Of a stretch of 64,000 nucleotides of DNA, positions 45,156 through 53,678 are shown piece by piece. Below the pieces are notes generated by a model. It ran no database searches. It was not told the origin of the DNA and saw only the letters and a program-made list of their open reading frames with translations. Each line of letters opens with the position of its first letter. Positions within the stretch are counted from its first letter, which is position 1. Made by a program: the position numbers and the translations under genes. This DNA is from Loktanella sp. D2R18. GTDB taxonomy: Bacteria > Pseudomonadota > Alphaproteobacteria > Rhodobacterales > Rhodobacteraceae. The DNA lies in NCBI RefSeq assembly GCF_003318235.1, contig NZ_QOCG01000002.1:1-64000 (forward strand), written 5' to 3'.

Positions 45156-47192
45156 CTAACGATTTGCAATCACTTCGAGAAACGCATCACCAAATCGTTC
45201 GGCGTGCCGTTCTCCGATGATCTGTTCTAAATGCCGTGCGTCAGCACCGCGCATTTGCGCCACTTTAGCAAGTATCGCGGCGGTGCAGCTCATCGGTTTA
45301 TCGACCCCATGCGGGCCGCGCGTAAGATCGGCCTGCACTTCGAGCAAACGATCATAAACCTCACCCTCGCCCCGCCCGGCCAGTTTGCGGCGGGCAGGGT
45401 GGATTGGTTCGACCTCGCCAGCGATCACTTCAAGAAAGTCACGTCCGTAACTTTCCAATTTCTTTGCGCCGACACCGCCGATATGCGCCATCTCGTCCAA
45501 ATTCATGGGCCGCTTTTCAGCCATTTCAATCAAGGATCGGTCGTTAAAGATAATATAGGCGGGCACGCCGGCTTGTTCCGCCAGAAATCGACGTTTAGCC
45601 TTGAGCGCGGACAGAAGAGGCGCGTCTTCTTCACTGACGAGCATCTTGACCTTTGGGCCGCTGCCACGCGCGGCGCGGATCGAATCGTGGCGCAGTTCAA
45701 TGCTGGCTTCGCCACGCAGGATCGGGCGGGCAGATTCTGTCATCCGCAAGGCCCCATGGCGTTCGCGATCCGGGCGTAACAGGTCATGCCCCATCATTTG
45801 CCGAAAAATCGCCTGCCACTGGCGTTTGTCGTATTCTTTCCCAACCCCGAATGTGGGCAGGCTATCGTGGCCGCGCTGTTGGATTTTGTCCGTCAAATTT
45901 CCGCGCAGAATGTCGATCAAATGTCCCGCGCCAAACCATTCTTCGGTCCGTAAGGCCGCCGACAGCGCCATGCGCACTGCGGTTGTGCCATCAAAAATGT
46001 CGGCAGGCTTGTCGCAAAGATCGCAATTTCCACAGGGCTCAGGGTTTTCGCCGAAATATTCGAGCAGATTTTGCCTCCGACAGCGCAGCGCCTCTGCCAA
46101 CCCCAACAGCGCGTTCAGTCGACCATGATCGGCGGCGCGGCGTTCCGGTGGCGCCAAGCCTTCGTCGATTTGTTGCCTGCGATAGCGAATATCATCGGGT
46201 CCAAACAGCGTGAGCGTTTCCGCCGGCGCGCCGTCACGTCCCGCGCGTCCGATTTCTTGGTAGTAGCCTTCGATAGACTTTGGCAGATCGGCATGAGCGA
46301 CCCAGCGAATATCAGGCTTGTCGATCCCCATGCCAAAGGCGACTGTTGCACAAACGATCAACCCGTCTTCTTGCTGAAAACGGCGTTCGACGATCCGGCG
46401 GTCGTCGGCGTCCATGCCACCATGATAATGACAGGCTACGTGCCCCGCTTCGGTCAAGGCACGCCCAAGCGTTTCGGTTTTGGCGCGTGTGCCACAATAG
46501 ATAATGCCGGATTGCCCTTTGCGCGCGGCGGCAAAGTTCAAGATTTGTGCGCGCGGTCCGTCTTTGGCGGCAAAGGCAAGGTGGATGTTGGGGCGGTCAA
46601 ACCCGCGTAGGAACGTGGCAGGCTGCGCGCCGTCGAATAGTTTTTGGACGATTTCGACTTGGGTTTCGGCATCAGCCGTTGCGGTGAAAGCGGCCAAGGG
46701 CACTTCAAGCGCACGGCGCAAATCGCCAATTCGCAAATAATCGGGTCGGAAGTCATGCCCCCATTGGCTGACACAATGTGCCTCGTCTACTGCGATCAAA
46801 CTCACGCCAACACGGCGCAGCATGTTGACCGTGCCGCCTGAAGCGAGCCTCTCAGGTGCCATATACAGCAGCTTTAGCGTGCCAGCATCAAGTGCGGCAA
46901 AGACTTCGTCGGTTTCTTCTTGGGTGTTGCCAGAGGTAAGTGCACCCGCGCTGACGCCTACTTCGCGCAGGCCACGCACTTGATCGCGCATCAGGGCAAT
47001 CAAAGGGGAAATGACCACGGTAACGCCGTCGCGGACCAATGCGGGCAGCTGGAAACACAGGGATTTACCCCCGCCCGTTGGCATAATCGCCAAAGTGTTT
47101 TGCCCGGCGGTGACAGCCTCAACGATGTCTTTTTGGCCGGGGCGAAACGCATCAAAGCCAAAAACATCGGCAAGCAGCTTATCAGCGGGCAT
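45156..47192 (-). CDS. recQ: ATP-dependent DNA helicase RecQ
   Basis: This protein of about 678 residues has the RecQ order: helicase domain with Walker A MPTGGGKSLCFQLPA, DEAH box VDEAHCVSQWGHDFRPDY, then FQQEDGLIVCATVAFGMGID and GRAGRDGAPAETL; a zinc site (EPCGNCDLC with earlier Cys), the winged-helix RQC region, and a C-terminal HRDC domain (AEQAGVPAYIIFNDRSLIEM). The start is ATG 47192 (MPADKLLADVFG), as the further N-terminal sequence is unlike the family. It acts in recombinational repair and fork restart. Confidence 0.95.
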   Translation of the reverse strand: MPADKLLADVFGFDAFRPGQKDIVEAVTAGQNTLAIMPTGGGKSLCFQLPALVRDGVTVVISPLIALMRDQVRGLREVGVSAGALTSGNTQEETDEVFAALDAGTLKLLYMAPERLASGGTVNMLRRVGVSLIAVDEAHCVSQWGHDFRPDYLRIGDLRRALEVPLAAFTATADAETQVEIVQKLFDGAQPATFLRGFDRPNIHLAFAAKDGPRAQILNFAAARKGQSGIIYCGTRAKTETLGRALTEAGHVACHYHGGMDADDRRIVERRFQQEDGLIVCATVAFGMGIDKPDIRWVAHADLPKSIEGYYQEIGRAGRDGAPAETLTLFGPDDIRYRRQQIDEGLAPPERRAADHGRLNALLGLAEALRCRRQNLLEYFGENPEPCGNCDLCDKPADIFDGTTAVRMALSAALRTEEWFGAGHLIDILRGNLTDKIQQRGHDSLPTFGVGKEYDKRQWQAIFRQMMGHDLLRPDRERHGALRMTESARPILRGEASIELRHDSIRAARGSGPKVKMLVSEEDAPLLSALKAKRRFLAEQAGVPAYIIFNDRSLIEMAEKRPMNLDEMAHIGGVGAKKLESYGRDFLEVIAGEVEPIHPARRKLAGRGEGEVYDRLLEVQADLTRGPHGVDKPMSCTAAILAKVAQMRGADARHLEQIIGERHAERFGDAFLEVIANR

Positions 47193-47275
47193 AGAGAAGG
47201 ACCTGTCCAGTTGGGGTATTCGCGTTTCGGGCACAGTCCCACGTTCAGAATCGCGCAGCAAGTCTGCGACGCGAA

Positions 47276-47309
47276 AAAAGGCCGCCTTCCGTTGAGAAGG
47301 CGGCCTTTT
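47276..47309. terminator. Strong terminator downstream of the tandem secreted-protein genes
   Basis: AAAAGGCCGCCTTC, a 6-base loop and GAAGGCGGCCTTTT form a 14-bp hairpin. It ends the minus-strand small-protein unit just upstream of recQ. Confidence 0.92.
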
Positions 47310-47337
47310 GTGGGAGGAGGGAAATCGCGTTCAGCGT

Positions 47338-47670
47338 TTAGCGGACGATGTCGTAGTCACGCTCTGCGACTGTTTGACCGTTCACTTTCAGCACGGCGAT
47401 GACGTCTTGTTGTGGGGCCTTTCCGACATTCACGCGGACATTGGAATTTGCGCCAGCGTGGACGTCTTCGGTGCCGATCAATGCGCCGGGTTTACCCGCA
47501 ACGCTCTTGTAGATTTCGACAACGCCGTCAGCGTCAGCGCGGACCAAGCCGAGTTCCAGTACGGAACTTGCGTCCAGGTTTTCGCCCAATTCAAAGTAGT
47601 TGCTTGCAGAAGCAGTTGTACCCAGAGCTGCGATTGTTGCGGCGGCAAGTGCGATTGTTTTGATAGACAT
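47338..47670 (-). CDS. Small secreted protein, tandem copy 1
   Basis: This 110-residue protein has a signal peptide (MSIKTIALAAATIAALGTTA, cleavage near SA-SNYFELGE). The mature part of about 85 residues looks beta-rich (SSVLELGLVRADADGVVEIY, IAVLKVNGQTVAERDYDIV). No family is recognised. It is the second of two copies on the minus strand that differ at about 6 residues. A ribosome site is present (AAAGGAA). Likely periplasmic; function unknown. Confidence 0.8.
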   Translation of the reverse strand: MSIKTIALAAATIAALGTTASASNYFELGENLDASSVLELGLVRADADGVVEIYKSVAGKPGALIGTEDVHAGANSNVRVNVGKAPQQDVIAVLKVNGQTVAERDYDIVR

Positions 47671-47736
47671 GATATATTCCTTTAATTCGTTTTCGGTGCG
47701 ACATCTGTGTCGCGATTTGATTTGAGGCTTGGCGGC

Positions 47737-48069
47737 TTAGCGGACGATGTCGTAGTCACGCTCAGCAACGGATTGGCCGTTCACTTTGAGAACTGCGATC
47801 ACGTCTTGCTGTGGCGCAGTGCCGACATTGACGCGGACATTGCTGTTTGCGCCAGCGTGGACAGTTTCGGTGCCAATCAATGCGCCGGGCTCACCCGCAA
47901 CGTTTTTGTAGATTTCGACAACGCCGTCTGCGTCAGCGCGGACCAAGCCGAGTTCCAGTACGGAACTTGCGTCCAGGTTTTCGCCCAATTCAAAGTAGTT
48001 GCTTGCAGAAGCAGTTGTACCCAGAGCTGCGATTGTTGCGGCGGCAAGTGCGATTGATTTGATAGACAT
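47737..48069 (-). CDS. Small secreted protein, tandem copy 2
   Basis: This 110-residue near-copy of the protein at 47338-47670 has the same signal peptide (MSIKSIALAAATIAALGTTA). Substitutions: T5S, then S to N, K to E, D to T, K to T and T to S in the C-terminal half. The first about 130 coding bases are identical in DNA apart from one base near the start; the rest differs at more sites. This points to recent duplication or gene conversion. AAAGGAA precedes ATG 48069. Function unknown. Confidence 0.8.
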   Translation of the reverse strand: MSIKSIALAAATIAALGTTASASNYFELGENLDASSVLELGLVRADADGVVEIYKNVAGEPGALIGTETVHAGANSNVRVNVGTAPQQDVIAVLKVNGQSVAERDYDIVR

Positions 48070-48473
48070 AATGTGTTCCTTTTTCTCTTTTGTTTAGCGA
48101 TGTTAGATCGCTGCTATTTGTCGCGGCGACTTCGTTTGCCGTGTTGATGAAATGGATATCGGGTAGATTGGGCCGTTCGAAAAGGGCTCGGGTGATCACG
48201 AAAATGGTGACCGATGTGATCAGAAATCTCTCTTGAATTCCGTAGATGCATCCCCATGGGTTGGTTCTGTGCACAGGTGAACACAAGAGAGCTGAACTTT
48301 GTGCATTAAAGTATTTATCAACTGACATTCAGTTCACGAAACAACGCCGAACGCAAAAATGTGTAGGCAAATATTTCTTTCAAATCGCGCCTGCGTGACC
48401 CGATGTTGCAGTCAATGAGCGTTGCCAAGCGGTATTTGACCTCGTAGGTCTTAGAAAAATCAAGGAGTCGCGC
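48070..48473. promoter_or_regulatory. Intergenic region between the tandem genes and the phosphatase gene, with possible operator repeats
   Basis: This 404-bp stretch has no coding frame with support. It contains GTGATCAC (48192-48199), GGTGACC (about 48206) and GTGATCAG (48216-48223), a spaced array that could bind a regulator of the minus-strand tandem genes or the plus-strand phosphatase. AGCGAT/ATCGCT (48098-48114) forms a small hairpin in the leader of tandem copy 2. No standard terminator or riboswitch was recognised. Confidence 0.35.
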
Positions 48474-49118
48474 ATGGGCGAGATCATATTTGTGCGGCAC
48501 GGGCAGGCAAATTCGGGTGCGACCGACGAACAAAGCTATGACAAGCTGTCCGAAATGGGCCACCAGCAGGCGCGTTGGTTGGGAGATTACCTGCGCGACC
48601 GGGAAGCGCCCTTTGACAAGGTGATCGCGGGCAGCCTGCGCCGCCACCGTGAAACGGCTGCGGGCATGGGGTTCGCTGATCCGGTTATCGATCCGCGCCT
48701 AAATGAGATGGACTACTTTAATCTCGGCCAGGCTCTTGATGATGTGCATGGCGTGCCGATGCCTGGACCTGAAGAATTTGCGGCCCATATTCCACAGGTG
48801 ATGGAAGCATGGCACCGCGCGGAAATTCAGGGTGTTGAGACCTTTGCCTCGTTTGAAGAGCGTGTGACCGGTGTTTTGCAAGAGGCCGCGCAACCGGGTG
48901 TGCGGGTGCTTTGCGTCACATCGGGTGGGGTGATCGGGATGATTATCCGTCATTTGTTGCTACTGGACCCGACCCGGCTGGCGCATGTCTTGTTACCCAT
49001 CATGAATACATCGGTTCATCGGGTGCATGTGATCCCGCAAGGACCGATATTGGCCAGCTTTAACGCCGCACCACATTTAGACCAGCCAGATCGCGCCCAT
49101 GCGATCACGCATTTTTAG
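48474..49118 (+). CDS. Histidine phosphatase family protein
   Basis: This 214-residue protein has the RHG motif IFVRHGQANSG near the N terminus and SLRRHRETAAGM, as in the phosphoglycerate-mutase-like superfamily. The second conserved His, usual in VSHGGVI, is replaced: VLCVTSGGVIGMII has Ser and Gly there. This is also seen in some bacterial subgroups, so it may be a specialised or weakly active member. Function is unknown. The saccharopine dehydrogenase gene follows after 9 bp, so they form an operon. Confidence 0.85.
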   Translation: MGEIIFVRHGQANSGATDEQSYDKLSEMGHQQARWLGDYLRDREAPFDKVIAGSLRRHRETAAGMGFADPVIDPRLNEMDYFNLGQALDDVHGVPMPGPEEFAAHIPQVMEAWHRAEIQGVETFASFEERVTGVLQEAAQPGVRVLCVTSGGVIGMIIRHLLLLDPTRLAHVLLPIMNTSVHRVHVIPQGPILASFNAAPHLDQPDRAHAITHF

Positions 49119-49127
49119 GGGAGCGCT

Positions 49128-50168
49128 ATGGTACATCTATGGGTTCGTTCGGAAAGTCGTGCAAACGAAGATCGGGTTGGGCTAACGCCAGACGGCGCAG
49201 CACAGCTATTGGCAAACGGTTTTCAGGTCACTGTCGAAGAAAGCCAGCAGCGGATCATTCCGATTTCACAATATGCTGAAGTTGGGTGCACCATTGCGCC
49301 AGAGTTTTCTTGGGTGAACGCACCTGAGGATGCGATGATCTTTGGGCTGAAAGAATTGCCAGAAGACACGACACCACTGCGGCACAGCCACATCATGTTT
49401 GGGCACGCATATAAAGGTCAACCTGACGGGCGTATCTTGCTGGATCGGTTTCAGGCCGGAGGCGGTATGCTTTATGATCTGGAATATCTGACCCACGCGG
49501 ATGGGCGCCGGGTTGCCGCATTCGGATATTGGGCCGGCTATGCCGGGGCAGCGGTATCATTGATGTGTTGGGCAGCACAACAAAAGGGTGAACTGGCGGC
49601 TGCGGTTCACAGCTATCCAGACGCGGCAGCATTGCGGGGTGATTTGGAAGCGCGTCTTGGCGCGACACGTCCAAACGCGCTGATCATCGGGGCTTTGGGC
49701 CGTGTTGGCACCGGCGGCGCGGATTTGTGCGAGGCCATGGGTGTTGCGGTGACCAAATGGGACATCGCAGAAACCGCATCAGGTGGCCCGTTCCCCGAGG
49801 TCATAGATCACGATATTTTCTTGAATTGCATCCTCGCGCGGCCGGGAACCCCCGTCTTTGTTCCCGCGGATGCAAAAACATCGGATCGCAAGCTGACCGT
49901 CATTGGCGATATCGCTTGCGACCCCGATAGCGATTTTTCACCGATCAAAGTTTATGACCGCACAACAACCTGGGATGCACCTGCGCTGCGTGTGCATGAT
50001 GACCCGGTGTTGGATGTCACCGCGATTGATAACCTGCCGTCGATGTTGCCTGCCGAAAGCAGTGCGGATTTTGCAGCGCAATTATTGCCGCATTTGATGA
50101 CGCTAGGCGCGTTGGACCGCGATGTTTGGGGTCGTGCGCGTGCCTGCTTTGAAAAGGCGGTGGGTTAA
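49128..50168 (+). CDS. Saccharopine dehydrogenase (Lys-forming type)
   Basis: This 346-residue protein has the alanine-dehydrogenase/PNT-like N-terminal domain (SRANEDRVGLTPDGAAQL) and a Rossmann-like segment (ALIIGALGRVGTGGADLCEA). FGHAYKGQPDG and YDLEYLTHADGRRVAAFGYW match the Lys1 type, NAD-dependent enzymes that interconvert saccharopine and lysine plus 2-oxoglutarate. It has no C-terminal extra domain. Good Shine-Dalgarno GGGGAGCG precedes ATG 49128. Such genes are scattered in bacteria; its direction (lysine breakdown or synthesis) is not known. Confidence 0.87.
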   Translation: MVHLWVRSESRANEDRVGLTPDGAAQLLANGFQVTVEESQQRIIPISQYAEVGCTIAPEFSWVNAPEDAMIFGLKELPEDTTPLRHSHIMFGHAYKGQPDGRILLDRFQAGGGMLYDLEYLTHADGRRVAAFGYWAGYAGAAVSLMCWAAQQKGELAAAVHSYPDAAALRGDLEARLGATRPNALIIGALGRVGTGGADLCEAMGVAVTKWDIAETASGGPFPEVIDHDIFLNCILARPGTPVFVPADAKTSDRKLTVIGDIACDPDSDFSPIKVYDRTTTWDAPALRVHDDPVLDVTAIDNLPSMLPAESSADFAAQLLPHLMTLGALDRDVWGRARACFEKAVG

Positions 50169-50180
50169 AACCCACCCTAC
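50159..50180. repeat. REP-like palindrome, copy 2
   Basis: GGTGGGTT-AA-AACCCACC followed by CTAC forms a perfect 8-bp stem. The TAA stop of the saccharopine dehydrogenase gene (50166-50168) lies within it. It shares the frame GGTGG-5 bases-AA... CCACC-CTAC with the element at 44142-44167, in the same orientation relative to the preceding gene. Confidence 0.6.
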
Positions 50181-50181
50181 A

Positions 50182-50499
50182 TTATAATAGGTCTTCTTCG
50201 GCATCTGTTGGGTTGAGGCCTAATGCCTCCATCCCAGATTCAAGATGGTCGGCCAGATGTGGCGATCCTTTGAGATAGCTGGCGGTTGGCGTTGTTGCCT
50301 CGCGCGCGGCGGTTTGCTGTGCCTCGGCCAATTCGCTGGCGTCAAAACTGCCGCGCCCGATCCAAAACACCGCGACCAATGCGATTTGTTCTTCGCCGGT
50401 CAGTTGGTTCACAAACCCGTCGAGTTCATTTTCCGCCCGGTCAAGTTCACGCGCGAGGATAATCACCTCGGCGATTTTATCTGATGAAATGGCAAGCAT
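50182..50499 (-). CDS. DUF3775 protein
   Basis: This 105-residue protein matches DUF3775: IAEVIILARELDRAENELDG, FVNQLTGEEQIALVAVFWIG, with a C-terminal HLADHLESGMEALGLNPTD. ATG 50499 is chosen for AGGAG 8 bp upstream. The family is seen mainly in alphaproteobacteria and has no known function. The gene is convergent with the saccharopine dehydrogenase gene, its stop just after the palindrome. Confidence 0.85.
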   Translation of the reverse strand: MLAISSDKIAEVIILARELDRAENELDGFVNQLTGEEQIALVAVFWIGRGSFDASELAEAQQTAAREATTPTASYLKGSPHLADHLESGMEALGLNPTDAEEDLL

Positions 50500-50648
50500 G
50501 TTACGTTCTCCTATTGATTGCTTTTGGAACGAATCGACGTGTCGCGCTTTGATCTGGCGCAAGCGCAAGTCTACAAAGGCCAGAGGCCTGTGCGGGAGCA
50601 ATAGCACAGCTGGGTTGAAACCGGACGCCTGAACCGCACGCGTCAAGA

Positions 50649-51821
50649 CTAGCTGACTTTGGTGTCGCCGGGTAATGCCACAACACTTGGCGTTTGTTCT
50701 AAATCTTCGAAATCAAAGTTATCTAACCGATCTGCGCGTTTGCCGGCGCGGGTGGCGGCGGTGAGCACGCCGGACACGTCTTCGCCTGCTTGGCGCAGGT
50801 GCGTTTCGAGCTTGCTGGCTTTTTCAGAGATAATTCCGACGTCGCGGTGCAATAGCCGCAGCGCTTTGCGAATTTCACCCGCTTGTTCCCGCATCCGCGC
50901 ATCTTTGAGGATCGCGCGCATTGTGTTGAGCGTGGCCATGCAGGTTGTTGGTGATACGATCCAGACGCGTGCGTCAAACCCGGCCCGCACGACTTCGGGA
51001 AGCCGCGCGTGCAGTTCGGCATAGACGGCCTCCGACGGAAGAAACATCAGCGCGCCGTCGGCGGTTTCGCCTTCGATCAGGTACTTTTCGGAAATCGCTT
51101 TGATGTGAACCCGCACCGCAGCCCCAAGCGCGCGCAGGGCATAGGCTTGATCGTCTTTGGTTTCGGCGGCGGCGTAGGCCTCGTAGGCTTCAAACGGAAA
51201 CTTGGCGTCAATGACGATAGGGCCGGGCGGATTGGGTAAATGTATCAAGCAATCCGCGCGTTTCCCGTTCGAAAGGGTTGCCTGCATCGTGTAGCTATCT
51301 GCGGGCAGGGCTTTTGACACGATATCGGTGAGTTGGATTTCGCCAAACATGCCGCGCCGCTGTTTGTTCGACAGGATGTCTTGAAGGGACAGCACATCAC
51401 CTGACAATTTTTCGATATTTGATTGCGCTTTATCGATGGTTGCAAGCCGTTCTTGTAACTGTGTCAGACTTTTGGTGGTTTTTTCGGATGATCCGGTTAG
51501 CGTGTCTTTCATTTTTTCTTGGACTTCGGCCAGCCGCGTTTCCATTGTTTGGATCACATGTACCTGTGCGATGGCTTGGGCGTCACTGACCGTTTGAATA
51601 TTGCCCGCCAACTGGCTTTGGCCTTGGCCAAGGGCCACCACGTTTTGTGACAATTGCCCAACTTGTTGGGCGATGCTGCTGACGGCATCCGCAGACCGTC
51701 CGGCGCGGCGCGCGGTTGTGATCAGTAAGGTCAGAATAACAAACGTGGCCGCGATTGCCGCCAGCACCCCAATCACCAACGGATCGTTAAACGCGTAAAC
51801 CTGATCGCCAATCTGGATCAT
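50649..51821 (-). CDS. rmuC: DNA recombination protein RmuC
   Basis: This 390-residue protein has an N-terminal TM helix (GVLAAIAATFVILTLLITTA), a coiled-coil stretch (about residues 35-140) and a C-terminal RmuC domain (RGMFGEIQLTDIVSKALPAD, GPIVIDAKFPFEAYEAY). The domain is nuclease-like; RmuC limits recombination between inverted repeats. Its start overlaps the mutL stop by 4 bp (ATGA), so it is coupled to mutL. Confidence 0.93.
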   Translation of the reverse strand: MIQIGDQVYAFNDPLVIGVLAAIAATFVILTLLITTARRAGRSADAVSSIAQQVGQLSQNVVALGQGQSQLAGNIQTVSDAQAIAQVHVIQTMETRLAEVQEKMKDTLTGSSEKTTKSLTQLQERLATIDKAQSNIEKLSGDVLSLQDILSNKQRRGMFGEIQLTDIVSKALPADSYTMQATLSNGKRADCLIHLPNPPGPIVIDAKFPFEAYEAYAAAETKDDQAYALRALGAAVRVHIKAISEKYLIEGETADGALMFLPSEAVYAELHARLPEVVRAGFDARVWIVSPTTCMATLNTMRAILKDARMREQAGEIRKALRLLHRDVGIISEKASKLETHLRQAGEDVSGVLTAATRAGKRADRLDNFDFEDLEQTPSVVALPGDTKVS

Positions 51822-53629
51822 GTGCGCCCGAACAACCGTTCAATGTCGGACAATTTCAATTCCACATACGTGGGACGCCCGTGGTTGCATTGCCCGGCGA
51901 GCGGGGTGGCTTCCATTTCACGCAAAAGCGCATTCATCTCTGGGCCTTGCATCCGGCGGCCCGATCGGATGGACCCGTGGCAAGCAACCCGGCTAAGAAT
52001 TGCATCGATTTTGGCTTTGACGCTGGCGCTATCGCCCTGGTCGGACAGCTCATCAACGATGTCTTTGATCATGGCGGTCGCGTTGATTTCACCTAAAATC
52101 GCGGGGGTTTCGCGTACGGCAATGGCACCGCCGCCAAAAGGTTCGATGGTCAGTCCAAGGCGTGATAGATCATCGGCAATGGATAGGATCATTGCGGCGT
52201 CGCCGTCTGACAGTTCAACAATTTCGGGAATCAACAGCGCCTGCGCGGCCACCCCGTTTTCTGTCATCTGTGTTTTGAGTTTTTCGTAAACTAGCCGTTC
52301 GTGTGCTGCATGTTGATCAACAATCACGATGCCGTTTTCAGTTTGCGCGATAATATAGTTTTCATGTACCTGTGCGCGCGCCGCGCCAAGCGGTAGGTGC
52401 GCGGGTTCGTTCTCGATCACGGGTTCGATCCGGGCTGATTGGGCTTCCTGGAAACCCGGCGCTTGGGCCTGAAATGTCATGGACCGCGCGCTAAAGCTGG
52501 GACGATCCATTTGGTAAACACGAGGTTCGGTTGGCTGCGGCTGCATCGCGCCTAGCGTCGCAGTTGCCACAGTCGTTGACGCCCGATGCCCGGCATCGGC
52601 AAGCGCATGGCGCAGCCCCGATACGATCAATCCGCGCACAATGCCGGGTTCGCGAAAACGGACCTCGGATTTGGCCGGGTGAACGTTGACGTCGACAAGC
52701 GTCGGGTCGCAGTCCACAAAAAGTGCGGCAACCGGATGTCTGTCGCGCGACAACACATCCATATATGCAGCCCGCAACGCGCCAAGCAGCATTTTATCAC
52801 GCACCGGACGCCCGTTCACAAACAAAAATTGTGCAATTGCGGCGCCGCGCGAATAGGTCGGCAACGCGGCGTATCCGCTCAAGTGGAACCCCTCGCGTTC
52901 TGTATCGATGGCAAGCGCGTTTTCCGCAAATTCGCGACCTAAAACAGTTTGCAGCCGCCCATGCAGTGCGTCAAACATATCGCCGCTTTGCGCGTCTGCG
53001 CGAAATGTGGTGCGTGTGTCACCTTTGGATGCATCGCGCAGGATAAAGGTGATGAACGGCTCCGCCATCGCAAGGCGTTTGACGACATCACTAATGGCTT
53101 GGGCTTCGGCGCGGTCGGTGCGCAGAAATTTAAGCCGTGCGGGGGTCGCGTAAAACATGTCGCGCAGTTCAACCACAGTGCCAGATGACAATGCCGCTGG
53201 GCGAGCCGCGCCCATTTTTCCGCCTGCAACGCTGATTGTTGCAGCATCGAAATCGCTAACGCGTGATGTGATTGAAAGGCGGCCAACTGCGCCAAGTGAT
53301 GGTAATGCTTCGCCGCGAAAACCAAAGGAATGGATATTCAGTAGGTCAGACCCGTCAATTTTAGATGTGGCGTGGCGTGACAAGGCTAAAGGCAGATCAT
53401 CTGCGGCGATGCCGCAACCGTTGTCAGTGACCCGGATCAGGGTTTTGCCGCCATCGGCGATCACCACCTCAATGCGGGTTGCCCCGGCATCAACAGCGTT
53501 TTCGACCAGCTCTTTGACAGCAGAGGCGGGGCGTTCCAACACCTCACCTGCCGCAATCCGATTGATTGCCGCGTCGTCAAGCTGCCGGATCACCGGACGG
53601 GGCTTTATCTGGGGGTCTGAAATGGCCAT
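51818..53629 (-). CDS. mutL: DNA mismatch repair protein MutL
   Basis: This 603-residue protein has the GHKL ATPase motifs: ELVENAVDAGATRIEVVIAD, VTDNGCGIAADDLPLALSRH and SFGFRGEALPSLGAV. The C-terminal domain has DQHAAHERLVYEKL, the DQHA(x)2E(x)4E metal-binding motif of endonuclease-type MutL, and ACHGSIRSGRRM. It should nick the nascent strand itself, as expected in bacteria without MutH. It is followed by rmuC with an ATGA overlap. Confidence 0.97.
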   Translation of the reverse strand: MAISDPQIKPRPVIRQLDDAAINRIAAGEVLERPASAVKELVENAVDAGATRIEVVIADGGKTLIRVTDNGCGIAADDLPLALSRHATSKIDGSDLLNIHSFGFRGEALPSLGAVGRLSITSRVSDFDAATISVAGGKMGAARPAALSSGTVVELRDMFYATPARLKFLRTDRAEAQAISDVVKRLAMAEPFITFILRDASKGDTRTTFRADAQSGDMFDALHGRLQTVLGREFAENALAIDTEREGFHLSGYAALPTYSRGAAIAQFLFVNGRPVRDKMLLGALRAAYMDVLSRDRHPVAALFVDCDPTLVDVNVHPAKSEVRFREPGIVRGLIVSGLRHALADAGHRASTTVATATLGAMQPQPTEPRVYQMDRPSFSARSMTFQAQAPGFQEAQSARIEPVIENEPAHLPLGAARAQVHENYIIAQTENGIVIVDQHAAHERLVYEKLKTQMTENGVAAQALLIPEIVELSDGDAAMILSIADDLSRLGLTIEPFGGGAIAVRETPAILGEINATAMIKDIVDELSDQGDSASVKAKIDAILSRVACHGSIRSGRRMQGPEMNALLREMEATPLAGQCNHGRPTYVELKLSDIERLFGRT

Positions 53630-53678
53630 GCCACAAACTATAGCATTTCCGCGCGATTCTACGAGAGCAGATTTACGA

